A stretch of DNA of 64,000 nt, taken from NCBI RefSeq assembly GCF_000621205.1, contig NZ_KK211232.1, positions 116,609 through 180,608 on the forward strand, read 5' to 3'. Each line of letters opens with the position of its first letter. Position 1 is the stretch's first letter. Position numbers and translations under genes: made by a program. Below, in pieces: positions 52,201 through 60,573 of this stretch. Source of the stretch: Halotalea alkalilenta DSM 17697 (lineage in GTDB: Bacteria > Pseudomonadota > Gammaproteobacteria > Pseudomonadales > Halomonadaceae). The notes beneath the pieces were generated by a model. It did not search any database, was not told the DNA's origin, and saw nothing but the letters and a program-made list of their open reading frames with translations.

Positions 52201-54140
52201 CAGATCCGGGTCAACGCATCGAGGAAGTTCTCGCGCAGGGTGTGGAAATCCACCGCCGGCACCACCGCGTCGTCGAGTTCGAGCTCGAAGTCGTTGATCC
52301 AGAAGCGCTCGTCCTCGCGATCGACGGTGTACGGGCGCTCGCTGATCACCCTGAGGCCCATGTTCTCGAGCATCGGCACCACGTCCGAGAGCGGGATCGG
52401 CCGGCGGCGATGGTAGAACTTGAGCCGTACGCTCTCGTGCCTGCCCTCGGGCAGGCGATAGAGGCTGAAGGCGACCGGCTGCTGCCCGAGCTCGGACAGC
52501 CGGTCGACGTCGTAGACCGCCGCGCGCGGGCCGAAGTCGGCGCGATAGGCCGCCGGGAAGGCATCGCGGTAGAGCGACATCAGCGCATTCGCGCGCTCCT
52601 CGCCGTGGCGCTCGACCAGTGCCGAATGAAGCTCTTCACGCCAGCCGCGCGCCAGCTCGGCGATGTGGCGCTCTAGCTCGCGGACATCGAAGACCGGCGG
52701 CTCGTCGTGGTTGAAACGCAGGATCAATTGGATCCGCGCCAGCACCGATTCGGACAGATAGGGCGTGAAGTCGCCGAAGCTGGCATCCAGCGACTCACAC
52801 AGGTAGTCCTGGATTCTCACCCGCAGGTCAGTGGAGAACACATCGCGGGGCACGTAGACCTGGCAGGAGTAGAACTTGCCGTAGCGATCCTCGCGGATGA
52901 ACAGCCGCACCTGGCGCCGCTCGCGGATGTTGAGGATCGCAAGCGCGGTCTCGCACAGCTCAGTGGTAGAACTCTGGAACAGGTCGTCACGGGGATAGAC
53001 CTCGAGGATGCGCTGCAGGTGCTTGCCGTTGTGACCGCTCGGGTCGACGCCGGCCGCTTCGACCACTGCGCGGATCTTGCGCCGCAGCACCGGGATATTG
53101 CGCGCCGAATCGCTGTAGACCGACAGCGTATAGAGGCCGTAGAAGCGCCGCTCGCCGATCACCCGGCCGTCGGCGTCGAAGCGCTCGGTGATGATGTAGT
53201 CGGGGTAGGCCGCGCGATGAACGGTCGAGGGATAAGCACTCTTGGCGAAAGAGATCAGCTGGGGAATCAGCACGTAGCCGCCGCCGCTCTCGAGCTGGCC
53301 GGCGTCGTGGGGCTCTTCGTTGTAGCGCGGCTTGTCGAGCTTGAGCAGACCGAGCTCGGAGCCCTCGACCCGGGCCAGGCGCTGCTGGCCATCCTCGCCC
53401 TCGACCAGATCGAAACTTTCGAAGCCGAGGAAGGTGAAGTGCTCGTCGAGCAGCCACTCGAGGAAGGCGCAGGCCTCCTCGACATCCTCGGCAGCGACCC
53501 CGTCGGCGTGACCGGCGCGGATCTCATCGATCGCTTGGCGGACCTGGGCGCACATCGGCTCGAAATCGTCGGTGGCGACGCGGACCTCATCGAGGGTCTC
53601 GGTCAGGCTCTCGGCCAGCTCGCGCAGCAGTGCGGCATCGGTGTGGCGATCGATCTCGACGTAGATCAACGACTCCTGCTGCTCGGGGAAGCGCGGGTCC
53701 AGCGGGCTGAGATGGACGAGTTCGCCCTGGGCGTCGCGGCGCACGCCAAGCACCGCATTGAAGATCGTGTGCACGGTGAGACCGCGCCGGCTCAGCTCGC
53801 TTCGCACCGAATCGACCAGAAACGGCATGTTGGCCTGGATCAGCTCGATCACCGTATGGGTCGACTGCCAGCCGTGCTCCTGGAAATCGGGGTTGTAGAC
53901 GCGCACCTTGGGACGCCCGGCCTCGCGGCTCTGCACCAGTTGCCACATCGATAGCGTCGCACCGTAGACGTCGTCGAGCCGGCGGCCGACCAGGTCGTCG
54001 AAGCTCGCGCTGGCACTGGAGTAGAAGCAGCGTGCGAAATCGGCGATCCGCATGCCGCGGCGGTCTCCCAAGCGCTGATGGAGAAGCTGTTTGAATTGTT
54101 CGAAGAACTCTCTTACGTCACCCGTTGCGACCCGCTGCAT
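49293..54140 (-). CDS. gdhB: NAD-specific glutamate dehydrogenase, 180 kDa class
   Basis: 1615 aa, the length expected of the large NAD-GDH family (about 1600 aa) which deaminates glutamate to 2-oxoglutarate. N-terminal ACT-like regulatory region (about 1-700), then the catalytic GDH core with VPTGAKGGFVCKRLP (substrate lysine), the NAD-binding fold near VVGEGGNLGITQRGR, and a C-terminal helical domain. ATG 54140 with GGGAAAGAG upstream gives the family N-terminus (MQRVATGDVREFFEQFKQLL); the frame is open 73 codons further upstream without homology. Monocistronic. Confidence 0.95.
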   Translation of the reverse strand: MQRVATGDVREFFEQFKQLLHQRLGDRRGMRIADFARCFYSSASASFDDLVGRRLDDVYGATLSMWQLVQSREAGRPKVRVYNPDFQEHGWQSTHTVIELIQANMPFLVDSVRSELSRRGLTVHTIFNAVLGVRRDAQGELVHLSPLDPRFPEQQESLIYVEIDRHTDAALLRELAESLTETLDEVRVATDDFEPMCAQVRQAIDEIRAGHADGVAAEDVEEACAFLEWLLDEHFTFLGFESFDLVEGEDGQQRLARVEGSELGLLKLDKPRYNEEPHDAGQLESGGGYVLIPQLISFAKSAYPSTVHRAAYPDYIITERFDADGRVIGERRFYGLYTLSVYSDSARNIPVLRRKIRAVVEAAGVDPSGHNGKHLQRILEVYPRDDLFQSSTTELCETALAILNIRERRQVRLFIREDRYGKFYSCQVYVPRDVFSTDLRVRIQDYLCESLDASFGDFTPYLSESVLARIQLILRFNHDEPPVFDVRELERHIAELARGWREELHSALVERHGEERANALMSLYRDAFPAAYRADFGPRAAVYDVDRLSELGQQPVAFSLYRLPEGRHESVRLKFYHRRRPIPLSDVVPMLENMGLRVISERPYTVDREDERFWINDFELELDDAVVPAVDFHTLRENFLDALTRIWSGSAESDTFNRLVLAAELDWREVALLRAYARYLHQIRFSLSQPYIASTLTSYPLITRGLIALFKGRFDPEHRLDDAAQAALRAEIDAQLEQVVSLNDDRLLRRYLDLFDATLRTNFFQPDAEGEPKDYISFKLEPRRIPEMPKPRPLYEIFVYSPRMEGLHLRAGRVARGGLRWSDRFEDFRTEVLGLVKAQQVKNAVIVPTGAKGGFVCKRLPVNASREVIQNEGIECYRTLIRGMLDITDNVVDKQVVPPRDVVRFDDDDPYLVVAADKGTATFSDIANALSAEYGFWLGDAFASGGRYGYDHKGMGITARGAWESVKRHFREIGLDTQTQPFTVLGVGDMAGDVFGNGMLLSEQIRLVAAFNHRHIFIDPEPDAASGFAERQRMFDARLGWDEYDPKLISAGGGVFSRDAKSIAISPEMKSRFGIVAERLSPNELIQALLASEVDLFWNGGIGTYVKASDETHAEVGDKANDQLRIDGCALRARVVGEGGNLGITQRGRREAAMHGVRLNTDFIDNAGGVNCSDHEVNIKILLDGITARGDMTAKQRNQFLAEMTDEVADLVLRDNYTQTQALSLAAIHSRESIGSYRRFIKALEDGGVLDRELEALPSDQALQERGEAGLGLTHPELSVLISYAKSDLKTQLAGSDIPDEVYIQRHVERAFPPRLVERFQDELYQHGLKHEIVATQIANDLVDRMGITFVRRLLDGSGLDQASVVRAYVIARDSFELDRLWREIEALDAKVESQVQYDMMGALMRLGQRATRWFLRSRSALGVAETIDHFSSRLARLSEEVRERLSGKEAEAWQARFEHYRAAGVPEALAARVVSLHHLYAGLGIIEAARRSGDEIERVAEAYYAIGERLELPWLTEQVDQLPVGDGWEALAREALRDDLDRQQLALTVTVQGLDDLPPTIVERLDVWLERREGKLARWHQLLDEVRAGSKISYALFAVAVRELAELGETVDAR

Positions 54141-54294
54141 CTCTTTCCCCTTGTTGGCACCCTTGCGCCGTTGTACCAGGAAGACTAGCGCAACTCGCTG
54201 CTTGGACGGGACCGAGTTGAGCGTTCGACATGACCCATGCCCGGCAGGCATCGCGATCGCTCGGTTCGAGGGTGAAAAACAGTGGAGCTGACGC

Positions 54295-55131
54295 TCAGAG
54301 TGTGATCGAGCTGGGCGCGGCGAAGTCGAAGCGGGCCAGCGCTCGCGCCAGCCCCGCACGCGCAGGCGCGGTGGCGAAGCTCACGTCGAGATCGCCTCGG
54401 TCCTCGCCGGGCGGCGCGACCTGGGCGGTACGTCGGGCGATCGCCGCCCCCGAGTCGATCCACTGGATCGGTCTTGGCGCAAGCGTCTCGCACCAGGCGC
54501 GCAGCAGCGGAAAGTGGGTGCAGCCCATCACCACGGTGTCCAGCTCGGGCGTATCGAACAGCGGCGCCAGCGCCGCGGCGATCGCTCCAGCATCGGGTGC
54601 GGCACCTGCCAGCAGGCGCTCGGCCTCGAGCACCAGGGGATCGGCGGCGACCCGGATCACCCGGCATGAACCGGCGAAGCGCTCGATCAGCGCATCGGTA
54701 TAGGGTCGGCGCACGGTGGCCGAGGTGGCGAGCAGGCCGATCACCCGGCTCCGGCTCGCCTCGGCGGCGGGCTTGATCGCAGGCACGGTGCCGACGATCG
54801 GCAGCGCGATGCTCGCACGCAGCTGCTCCAGCGCCAGCGTACTGGCGGTGTTGCAGGCCACCACCAGGGTGTTCGCCCCACTCGCCGCGACCCCCGCCCG
54901 GCATACCGAGACGATTCGCTCGACCAGCCATTCGTCGGCCTTGGTGCCGTAGGGCAGCGCTGCGTTATCGCACAGATAGGCCAATGCGCGCTCGGGCAGC
55001 GCGGCGCGCAGGTGAGCGACCACCGAGAGCCCCCCGAGCCCGGAGTCGAAGACCAGGATAGGAGCGCGGGCCACGGCGGCCGGCGAGGTGAAACACGGGT
55101 TCGGGGACAGCGATGGTGCGGATGCCGGCAT
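54295..55131 (-). CDS. murI: Glutamate racemase
   Basis: 278 aa. Supplies D-glutamate for peptidoglycan. FDSGLGGLSVV with catalytic Asp, VVACNTASTLAL with the first catalytic Cys, and VVMGCTHFPLLR with the second Cys are present. ATG 55131 is taken as the start; an upstream TTG lies next to a hairpin and is less likely. The N-terminus carries about 24 extra residues before APILVFDSG. Confidence 0.94.
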   Translation of the reverse strand: MPASAPSLSPNPCFTSPAAVARAPILVFDSGLGGLSVVAHLRAALPERALAYLCDNAALPYGTKADEWLVERIVSVCRAGVAASGANTLVVACNTASTLALEQLRASIALPIVGTVPAIKPAAEASRSRVIGLLATSATVRRPYTDALIERFAGSCRVIRVAADPLVLEAERLLAGAAPDAGAIAAALAPLFDTPELDTVVMGCTHFPLLRAWCETLAPRPIQWIDSGAAIARRTAQVAPPGEDRGDLDVSFATAPARAGLARALARFDFAAPSSITL

Positions 55132-55190
55132 CTTGGGGGATCGAACGGTGGCTCGCCGAAGGCGCGTAGGCGTGGATTCTAGCAAAGGCG

Positions 55191-55214
55191 CGATCGCCCC
55201 CGAAGGGGCGATCG
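55191..55214 (-). terminator. Terminator between the hemerythrin-like gene and murI
   Basis: Perfect 10-bp stem CGATCGCCCC / GGGGCGATCG with a four-base loop (TTCG on the minus strand), at the hemerythrin-like stop codon. The following T-run is short (GCCTTTGC), so partial read-through into murI is possible. Confidence 0.6.
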
Positions 55215-55215
55215 A

Positions 55216-55764
55216 TCATGCCGCTTCCGGCGCCTCGCGAAATTCGCGATAGAGCTGCGGGTACTCATGCTTGAGTTCGCTGAGCCGCCCTTCTGCATCG
55301 CTGAGCAGCGCATCGCAGAGCTGGTGGTACTCGGCCTCGCTGAGGCGCTGTTCGATCAGCGGGAAGAACTCCTCGCGTTCGATACGCAGGTAGGCACGGT
55401 GCGCCTCGATGTAGTCGCGCAGCCGGTCGGCGAAGCGATCGATCGGGATCACCACGTCGTTGAGGATCGAATCGAGGTCTTCGCTGACCAGCGACAAACG
55501 CTGGCGCAGCTCGGTGTAGTCGCGGGCCAATCGATTGACCAGCCCGGCGGCCTGGGCGTCCTGCTCGACCATTCGATCGCCGCACAGCGTCTCGAGCGGG
55601 ATCATGAACTCTTCCATGTAGTCGAGGATGTAGTCGATCACCTCGCGCACCAGGCGGAAGTTGGGGCGTTGTCCTTCGACCAGCGAGCGCTGCTTGAGCG
55701 ACAGCACGTGCAGCAGGCGCGCCATGTTGGCGTGGTCCTGACGAAGCTGTGATGTGGTCTGCAT
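55216..55764 (-). CDS. Hemerythrin-like helical protein with degenerate metal site
   Basis: 182 aa, four-helix arrangement of the cation-binding hemerythrin family: LRQDHANMARLLHVL (helix 1 His), DYILDYMEEFMIPLETLCGDRMVEQDA (helix 2), and EAHRAYLRIEREEFFPLIEQ (helix 4). Helix 2 normally reads YxHHPKEE and here has MEEFMIPLE, so the two iron-binding His are missing; only the helix 1 His, the helix 4 His and acidic residues remain. Fold assignment is fair; iron or oxygen binding is doubtful. GGGAGG lies upstream of the ATG. Confidence 0.7.
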   Translation of the reverse strand: MQTTSQLRQDHANMARLLHVLSLKQRSLVEGQRPNFRLVREVIDYILDYMEEFMIPLETLCGDRMVEQDAQAAGLVNRLARDYTELRQRLSLVSEDLDSILNDVVIPIDRFADRLRDYIEAHRAYLRIEREEFFPLIEQRLSEAEYHQLCDALLSDAEGRLSELKHEYPQLYREFREAPEAA

Positions 55765-55992
55765 GATTGTGCCTCCCGGGGTGAAGCGCGACGAGGCGCC
55801 ATTCGTCGATGGAGCGACCCGGCCGGATGCGGCGGGTCCTCAACGCTCGACGACGAGCGGGTGAGCTTCGAGTCTACGCCATCGCGTCCGGCAGCGAAGC
55901 AGGCAGCCATGCGGCTTTGGTCTATAGCCACGGGTTGGCTTCATCCAGCCCGCGGACCTCGGCTCGAAGGAGACACCAAAGGACATACCGCG

Positions 55993-58506
55993 CTAGCGCG
56001 GCTTGGTCCGGGCGGTGGGTTCGGCCTTGAGCGGATCGTCGGGCCAGAAATGCTTGGGATAGCGCCCTTTCAGCTCTTTCTTCACTTCGGGATAGCCACT
56101 GCGCCAGAAACTGGCCAGGTCGCCGGTCACCTGGACCGGCCGGCGCGCGGGGGAAAGCAGGTGCAGGACCACCGGCTGCCGGCCGTCGGCGACGCTCGGG
56201 GTGACGGTGGCGCCGAACAGCTCCTGCAGCCGAGCGGCGAGTACCGGCGGCGCGACTCCCTCGGGGTCGTAGTCGAGCCGTGCGCGGCTGCCCGAGGGCA
56301 GTGGCAGATGAGTCGGCGCCAACCGCTCGAGCTCCGCCGGCAGCGGCCAGGGCAGCTGCGCGAGCAGCGCCTGCTCGAGCGGCAGGCGCTCGAAGTGGGC
56401 GACCCTGCGTATGTCCTGCAACCAAGGGGCGAGCCACTGATCGAGCCCGGCGAGCAGCGCATCGTCATCGAGCGCCGGCCAGCGGCTCTCGCCATCGTTC
56501 TCGAGCTCGATCCGGCGCAACAGCGCCACCCTGGCGCGCAGCTGCATCAGCGCTGGGGTCCAAGGCAAAAGCTCAAGGCCACGCGCGCGTATGAAGCCGA
56601 GCTGGGCGTCCAGCAGCAGCGACGGGGCGGGACTCTCGAGTGCCGCGCGCTTCACCACCAGCTCGCCGGCTCGCCACTGCCGCTCGATCAGCATCGCTTC
56701 GCTGCGCGCCGGCCACTCGCAGCGCTCCCTCACTTCCAGCAGCGGGGCCAGGCAGCCTTCGAACAGCGAGGGATCGAGCTCGACGGCCTGGCGGATCACC
56801 TCGCTGGGCTCGCCCTGGCGTCCGCCCAGCTCGGCGATCACTAGCCACTGCGAGCGACACAGCGGATCGAGCATCTGGAAATGCGCCGCGCGGCCGTTGG
56901 CGAGCAGATAGTCGACGCCACCGGGGGAACGCTGGCGGGCGATCCGGTCAGGAAAGGCAAAAGCGAGCAGCGCCCCGCTCCAAACCGGGGACTCGACGGC
57001 CTGCTCCTCGATACCCAGCAGGCGACAGTAGCGCCGGGCCTGCCGCTGAGCCGCGCCAACGGCGCCTACCCTGGCGGCGAGGTCGGGCCCCGCGCCCGCA
57101 CCGCGCTCCTCGAGCAGCGCGGCGAGCTCGCAGCCAAGCGCTCCCTGGCCGAGCTCGCGGGCGCGCAGCAGCATATGCCCCAGGCGCGGCGGCAGCGGCA
57201 GCCCGGCCATCGCTTCGCCATGAGCGGTCAAGCGCCCATCGTCATCGAGCGCGCCCAGCGTGCGTAGCAGTCCGCGCGCCTGGGCCAGCGCCGCAACCGG
57301 GGGTGGATCGAGCCAGCGCAGCTCCTCGGGCTCGGCACCGAAGCGCAGCGCCTGGAGCAGCATCGCGCCGAGATCGGCCTCGAGAATCTCGGCACCGGCA
57401 TAGGCCGCAAGCGTCGCCTGCTGGGATTCGCTCCACAGCCGATGGCAGACCCCGGGCGCAAGCCGGCCCGCGCGCCCGGCGCGCTGGTCGGCCTGGGCCT
57501 TGGATACACGACGTGTCTCGAGCCGGGTCAGCGCCCGGCTCGGATCGAAGCGCGGCGCGCGGGAGAGACCTGCATCGATCACCACGCGCACGCCCTCGAC
57601 GGTCAGGCTGGTCTCGGCGATGGAGCTCGCGAGCACGATGCGTCGGCGCCCTTGCGGGTCCGGCGCGATCGCCGCTCGCTGGCGTTCGAGCGGAAGTTCG
57701 CCGTGCAGAGGCAGCACTCGGGGAGCATCGGGGCCGGGCCAGCGCCCCTCGAGCCGCGTGGCGAGACGGCGGATTTCGGCCTTGCCGGGCAGGAACACGA
57801 GCAGGTCCCCGGATTGCTCGATGAGTGCGGCGTCGATGGTCTCGACCAGCCTCGCCTCGAGCCCCGGCCAGTCGTCGAGCCGCAAGGGCGTTGCGGCATA
57901 GCGCATCGCCACCGGATACAGCCGGCCCTGGCTCGAGAGCCTCGGCGCATCGCCAAGCAATCCGGCGATGCGCTCCCCGTCAAGGGTCGCGGACATCACC
58001 AAAAGCTTGAGCGGGTCGCTGGGCTCGCGCAGCAGTTCACGCCCGGCAAGACACAGCGCCAGCCCGAGATCCGCATCGAGGTGGCGCTCATGGAATTCAT
58101 CGAAGATCACCAGCCCAACGTCTTCCAGCGCGGGATCGCGCTGCAGCCGGTGCAGCAGCACACCGACGGTGACGACCTCCAGCCGGGTATCGGGACCGAT
58201 ACGGCTATCGAGGCGCATGCGATAGCCGACCCGGCCACCGGGCCGCTCGCCGAACTGCTCGGCGAGGCGTTCAGCCACCGCGCGAGCGGCGAGCCGGCGC
58301 GGCTCGAGCAAAAGGATCCGACGCCCGGCGAGCCAGGGGGAGTCGAGCAGCGCCAGCGGCACCCGGGTGGTCTTACCGGCCCCGGGCATCGCTTCGAGCA
58401 CCGCCTCGTCGCGCCGGCCCAGGCAGCTTTTCAGCTCGTCGAGCAGCGCATCGATCGGTAGCGGAGAGAGTGGAGGAAGATGCGAAAGAGACAAACGCTG
58501 CACCAT
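55993..58506 (-). CDS. hrpB: ATP-dependent helicase HrpB
   Basis: 837-aa DEAH-box-related helicase. Walker A EAMPGAGKTTRVPLAL, DEFHERHLD box, SATLDGERI, helicase C-terminal AETSLTVEGVRVVIDAG and QRAGRAGRLAPG, then HA2/OB and the HrpB C-terminal domain. E. coli HrpB is 809 aa; its substrate is not established. ATG 58506 is chosen; a TTG four codons upstream would overlap the rarA stop. Confidence 0.93.
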   Translation of the reverse strand: MVQRLSLSHLPPLSPLPIDALLDELKSCLGRRDEAVLEAMPGAGKTTRVPLALLDSPWLAGRRILLLEPRRLAARAVAERLAEQFGERPGGRVGYRMRLDSRIGPDTRLEVVTVGVLLHRLQRDPALEDVGLVIFDEFHERHLDADLGLALCLAGRELLREPSDPLKLLVMSATLDGERIAGLLGDAPRLSSQGRLYPVAMRYAATPLRLDDWPGLEARLVETIDAALIEQSGDLLVFLPGKAEIRRLATRLEGRWPGPDAPRVLPLHGELPLERQRAAIAPDPQGRRRIVLASSIAETSLTVEGVRVVIDAGLSRAPRFDPSRALTRLETRRVSKAQADQRAGRAGRLAPGVCHRLWSESQQATLAAYAGAEILEADLGAMLLQALRFGAEPEELRWLDPPPVAALAQARGLLRTLGALDDDGRLTAHGEAMAGLPLPPRLGHMLLRARELGQGALGCELAALLEERGAGAGPDLAARVGAVGAAQRQARRYCRLLGIEEQAVESPVWSGALLAFAFPDRIARQRSPGGVDYLLANGRAAHFQMLDPLCRSQWLVIAELGGRQGEPSEVIRQAVELDPSLFEGCLAPLLEVRERCEWPARSEAMLIERQWRAGELVVKRAALESPAPSLLLDAQLGFIRARGLELLPWTPALMQLRARVALLRRIELENDGESRWPALDDDALLAGLDQWLAPWLQDIRRVAHFERLPLEQALLAQLPWPLPAELERLAPTHLPLPSGSRARLDYDPEGVAPPVLAARLQELFGATVTPSVADGRQPVVLHLLSPARRPVQVTGDLASFWRSGYPEVKKELKGRYPKHFWPDDPLKAEPTARTKPR

Positions 58507-58514
58507 CTGCGAAC

Positions 58515-59840
58515 TCAACCGCGATCGCGGTCGAGTTCGGCAAGCCAGGCGAGCTTCTGGCGGATCTTGGCCTCGAGGCCGCGATCCACCGGCTCATAAT
58601 AGCGGGTACCTTCGAGCTCCGGGGGAAAGTAGACCTCGCCCGCGGCGTAGGCATCCGGCTCATCGTGGGCATAGCGGTATTCGCGGCCATGGCCGAGCGA
58701 CTTCATCAACTGAGTCGGGGCGTTGCGCAGGTGAATCGGAACCTCGTAGCCAGGGGTGGCGGCGACCTGGGCGCGCGCGGCGTTGTAGGCCTTGTAGGCG
58801 GCGTTGCTCTTCGGCGCGCAGGCGATATAGAGAATCGCCTGCGCGACCGCCAGTTCGCCTTCGGGCGAGCCGAGGCGCTCCTGCACCTGCCAGCCCTCGA
58901 GCGCGAGCGTCAGGGCGCGCGGGTCGGCGTTGCCGATCTCCTCGCTGGCCATCCGCACCACGCGCCGAGCGATGTAGAGCGGGTCCATTCCCCCCTCCAG
59001 CATGCGGCAGAACCAATACAAGGCGGCGTCGGGCGCGCTGCCGCGCACCGACTTGTGCAGCGCCGATATCTGGTCGTAGAACAGATCCCCGCCACGATCG
59101 AGCCGGCGCGTGCTCTCGCCGAGCACCTCGTCGAGCACCGCCTCGCTGATCCGCGCCCCGCCTTGCTCGCTCGGCTCGGCCAGGTCGGCGGCGATCTCGA
59201 GCAGGTTGAGCGCCCGGCGAGCGTCGCCGTCGGCGGCGCGGGCGAGCAGATCGCGCACCTCGTCGGGCACCTCGAGCGACTGGGCGCCGAGGCCCGCCTC
59301 GCTCGCCAGCGCCCGGTCGATCACCCGGCGCAGCTCTGCCGGTTCGAGCGGCTTGAGCACGTGGACCCTGGCGCGGGAGAGCAGCGCATTGTTGAGTTCG
59401 AACGACGGGTTCTCGGTGGTCGCGCCGACGAAGATGAATACCCCCTCTTCGACCCAGGGCAGGAAGGCGTCCTGCTGGGCCTTGTTGAAGCGGTGCACTT
59501 CATCGACGAAGAGCAGCGTGCGGGTGCCGTTGGAGGCGCGCATCTGCGCCTGCTCGGCCGCCGCGCGGATGTCCTTGACCCCGGCGGACACCGCCGAGAG
59601 GGTGGCGAAGTGCGCCTTGGTGTGGGCGGCGATCAGCCGCGCCAGGGTGGTCTTGCCGACGCCCGGCGGCCCCCATAGGATCATCGAATAGAGCTGGTCG
59701 CGCGCCAGTGCCTGGCGCAGCGGCTTGCCTTCGCCGAGCAGGTGGGACTGGCCGACGTAGTCGTCCAGGCTAACGGGGCGCAGCCGCGCCGCCAGCGGCT
59801 GTCCTGGCGGCGCGGCTGCGGCGAACAGATCTTCGCTCAC
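58515..59840 (-). CDS. rarA: Replication-associated recombination ATPase RarA (MgsA)
   Basis: 441-aa AAA+ clamp-loader-like ATPase acting at stalled forks. QPLAARLRPVSLDDYVGQSHLLG, Walker A WGPPGVGKTTLARLI, Walker B LLFVDEVHRFNKAQQDAFLPWVE (in family register), sensor GATTENPSFELN, and the C-terminal tetramerisation domain. GTG 59840 has CGGAGAG upstream and matches RarA starts; an ATG 14 codons upstream gives a Pro/Gly leader. Its stop abuts hrpB. Confidence 0.94.
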   Translation of the reverse strand: MSEDLFAAAAPPGQPLAARLRPVSLDDYVGQSHLLGEGKPLRQALARDQLYSMILWGPPGVGKTTLARLIAAHTKAHFATLSAVSAGVKDIRAAAEQAQMRASNGTRTLLFVDEVHRFNKAQQDAFLPWVEEGVFIFVGATTENPSFELNNALLSRARVHVLKPLEPAELRRVIDRALASEAGLGAQSLEVPDEVRDLLARAADGDARRALNLLEIAADLAEPSEQGGARISEAVLDEVLGESTRRLDRGGDLFYDQISALHKSVRGSAPDAALYWFCRMLEGGMDPLYIARRVVRMASEEIGNADPRALTLALEGWQVQERLGSPEGELAVAQAILYIACAPKSNAAYKAYNAARAQVAATPGYEVPIHLRNAPTQLMKSLGHGREYRYAHDEPDAYAAGEVYFPPELEGTRYYEPVDRGLEAKIRQKLAWLAELDRDRG

Positions 59841-59888
59841 ATCGCTCTCCGTGGAATCATCGCCCGGGCCGGGCCCGGGCATGCTGGC

Positions 59889-60533
59889 TCACTGCTCGCG
59901 AATCACATCGGCCCCTTCGGGGATCTGGAAGGCGAAGCGCGAATCGTCGACGCTGCCGTTCTGCTCGATGCTGTCGAAGCCGATCTCGGTACGCTGGCCG
60001 GTGGCATCGACCAGATCGAGCCCGGTCAGCCGCTGGCCCTGGAAGGTCATCTCGAGCGACTCGAACAGGCTGTCGTTGCCACGCGGCGAGAGCGAGAAGA
60101 TTTCGGTATCGCCCTGTGCACGCATGCTGACGCCGTAGTTCGAGGTCAGCTCGCCGGCGCTGCCGGAGAGCAAAAGCGCCGGCGTGCTGGTGACCTTGGG
60201 ATCGAGCGCGCGCACGGTGACCTGCTCGAGGTCGGGGTCATACATATAGACCTGGGCGCCGTCGGACACCACGGTCTGCGAATAGGGCGCATTGACTTCC
60301 CAGCGGAACTTGCCGGGGCGCGCCAGCCACATGTGTCCGCTGGCATCCTGCAGCGACTGCCCATCGTCCCCCTGGACCCGCTGCTGGAAATCGGCGGAAT
60401 AGGTGTGCAGCGGCTCGAGCAGCTCGGTCAAACGCGAGGCCGGGTCCGTCTGGGCCAGCGCCGGGCTCGAGGCGCAGAGCGCGACCCCCAGGCCGAACAG
60501 CAAGCGAGCGGCGTGAATGCGGGTTTGAATCAT
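59889..60533 (-). CDS. lolA: Outer membrane lipoprotein carrier LolA
   Basis: 214 aa with signal peptide (cleavage after SSPALA, residue 27). Mature LolA half-barrel: LHTYSADFQQRVQGDDGQSLQDASGHMWLARPGKFRWEV in family register, then SLSPRGNDSLFESLEMTFQGQRL. Escorts lipoproteins across the periplasm to LolB. AAGGA lies upstream. Conserved order ftsK-lolA-rarA. Confidence 0.95.
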   Translation of the reverse strand: MIQTRIHAARLLFGLGVALCASSPALAQTDPASRLTELLEPLHTYSADFQQRVQGDDGQSLQDASGHMWLARPGKFRWEVNAPYSQTVVSDGAQVYMYDPDLEQVTVRALDPKVTSTPALLLSGSAGELTSNYGVSMRAQGDTEIFSLSPRGNDSLFESLEMTFQGQRLTGLDLVDATGQRTEIGFDSIEQNGSVDDSRFAFQIPEGADVIREQ

Positions 60534-60573
60534 GGCGTTTCCTTACCATCGTTTCGTTGTGACGCCGCGCGAC

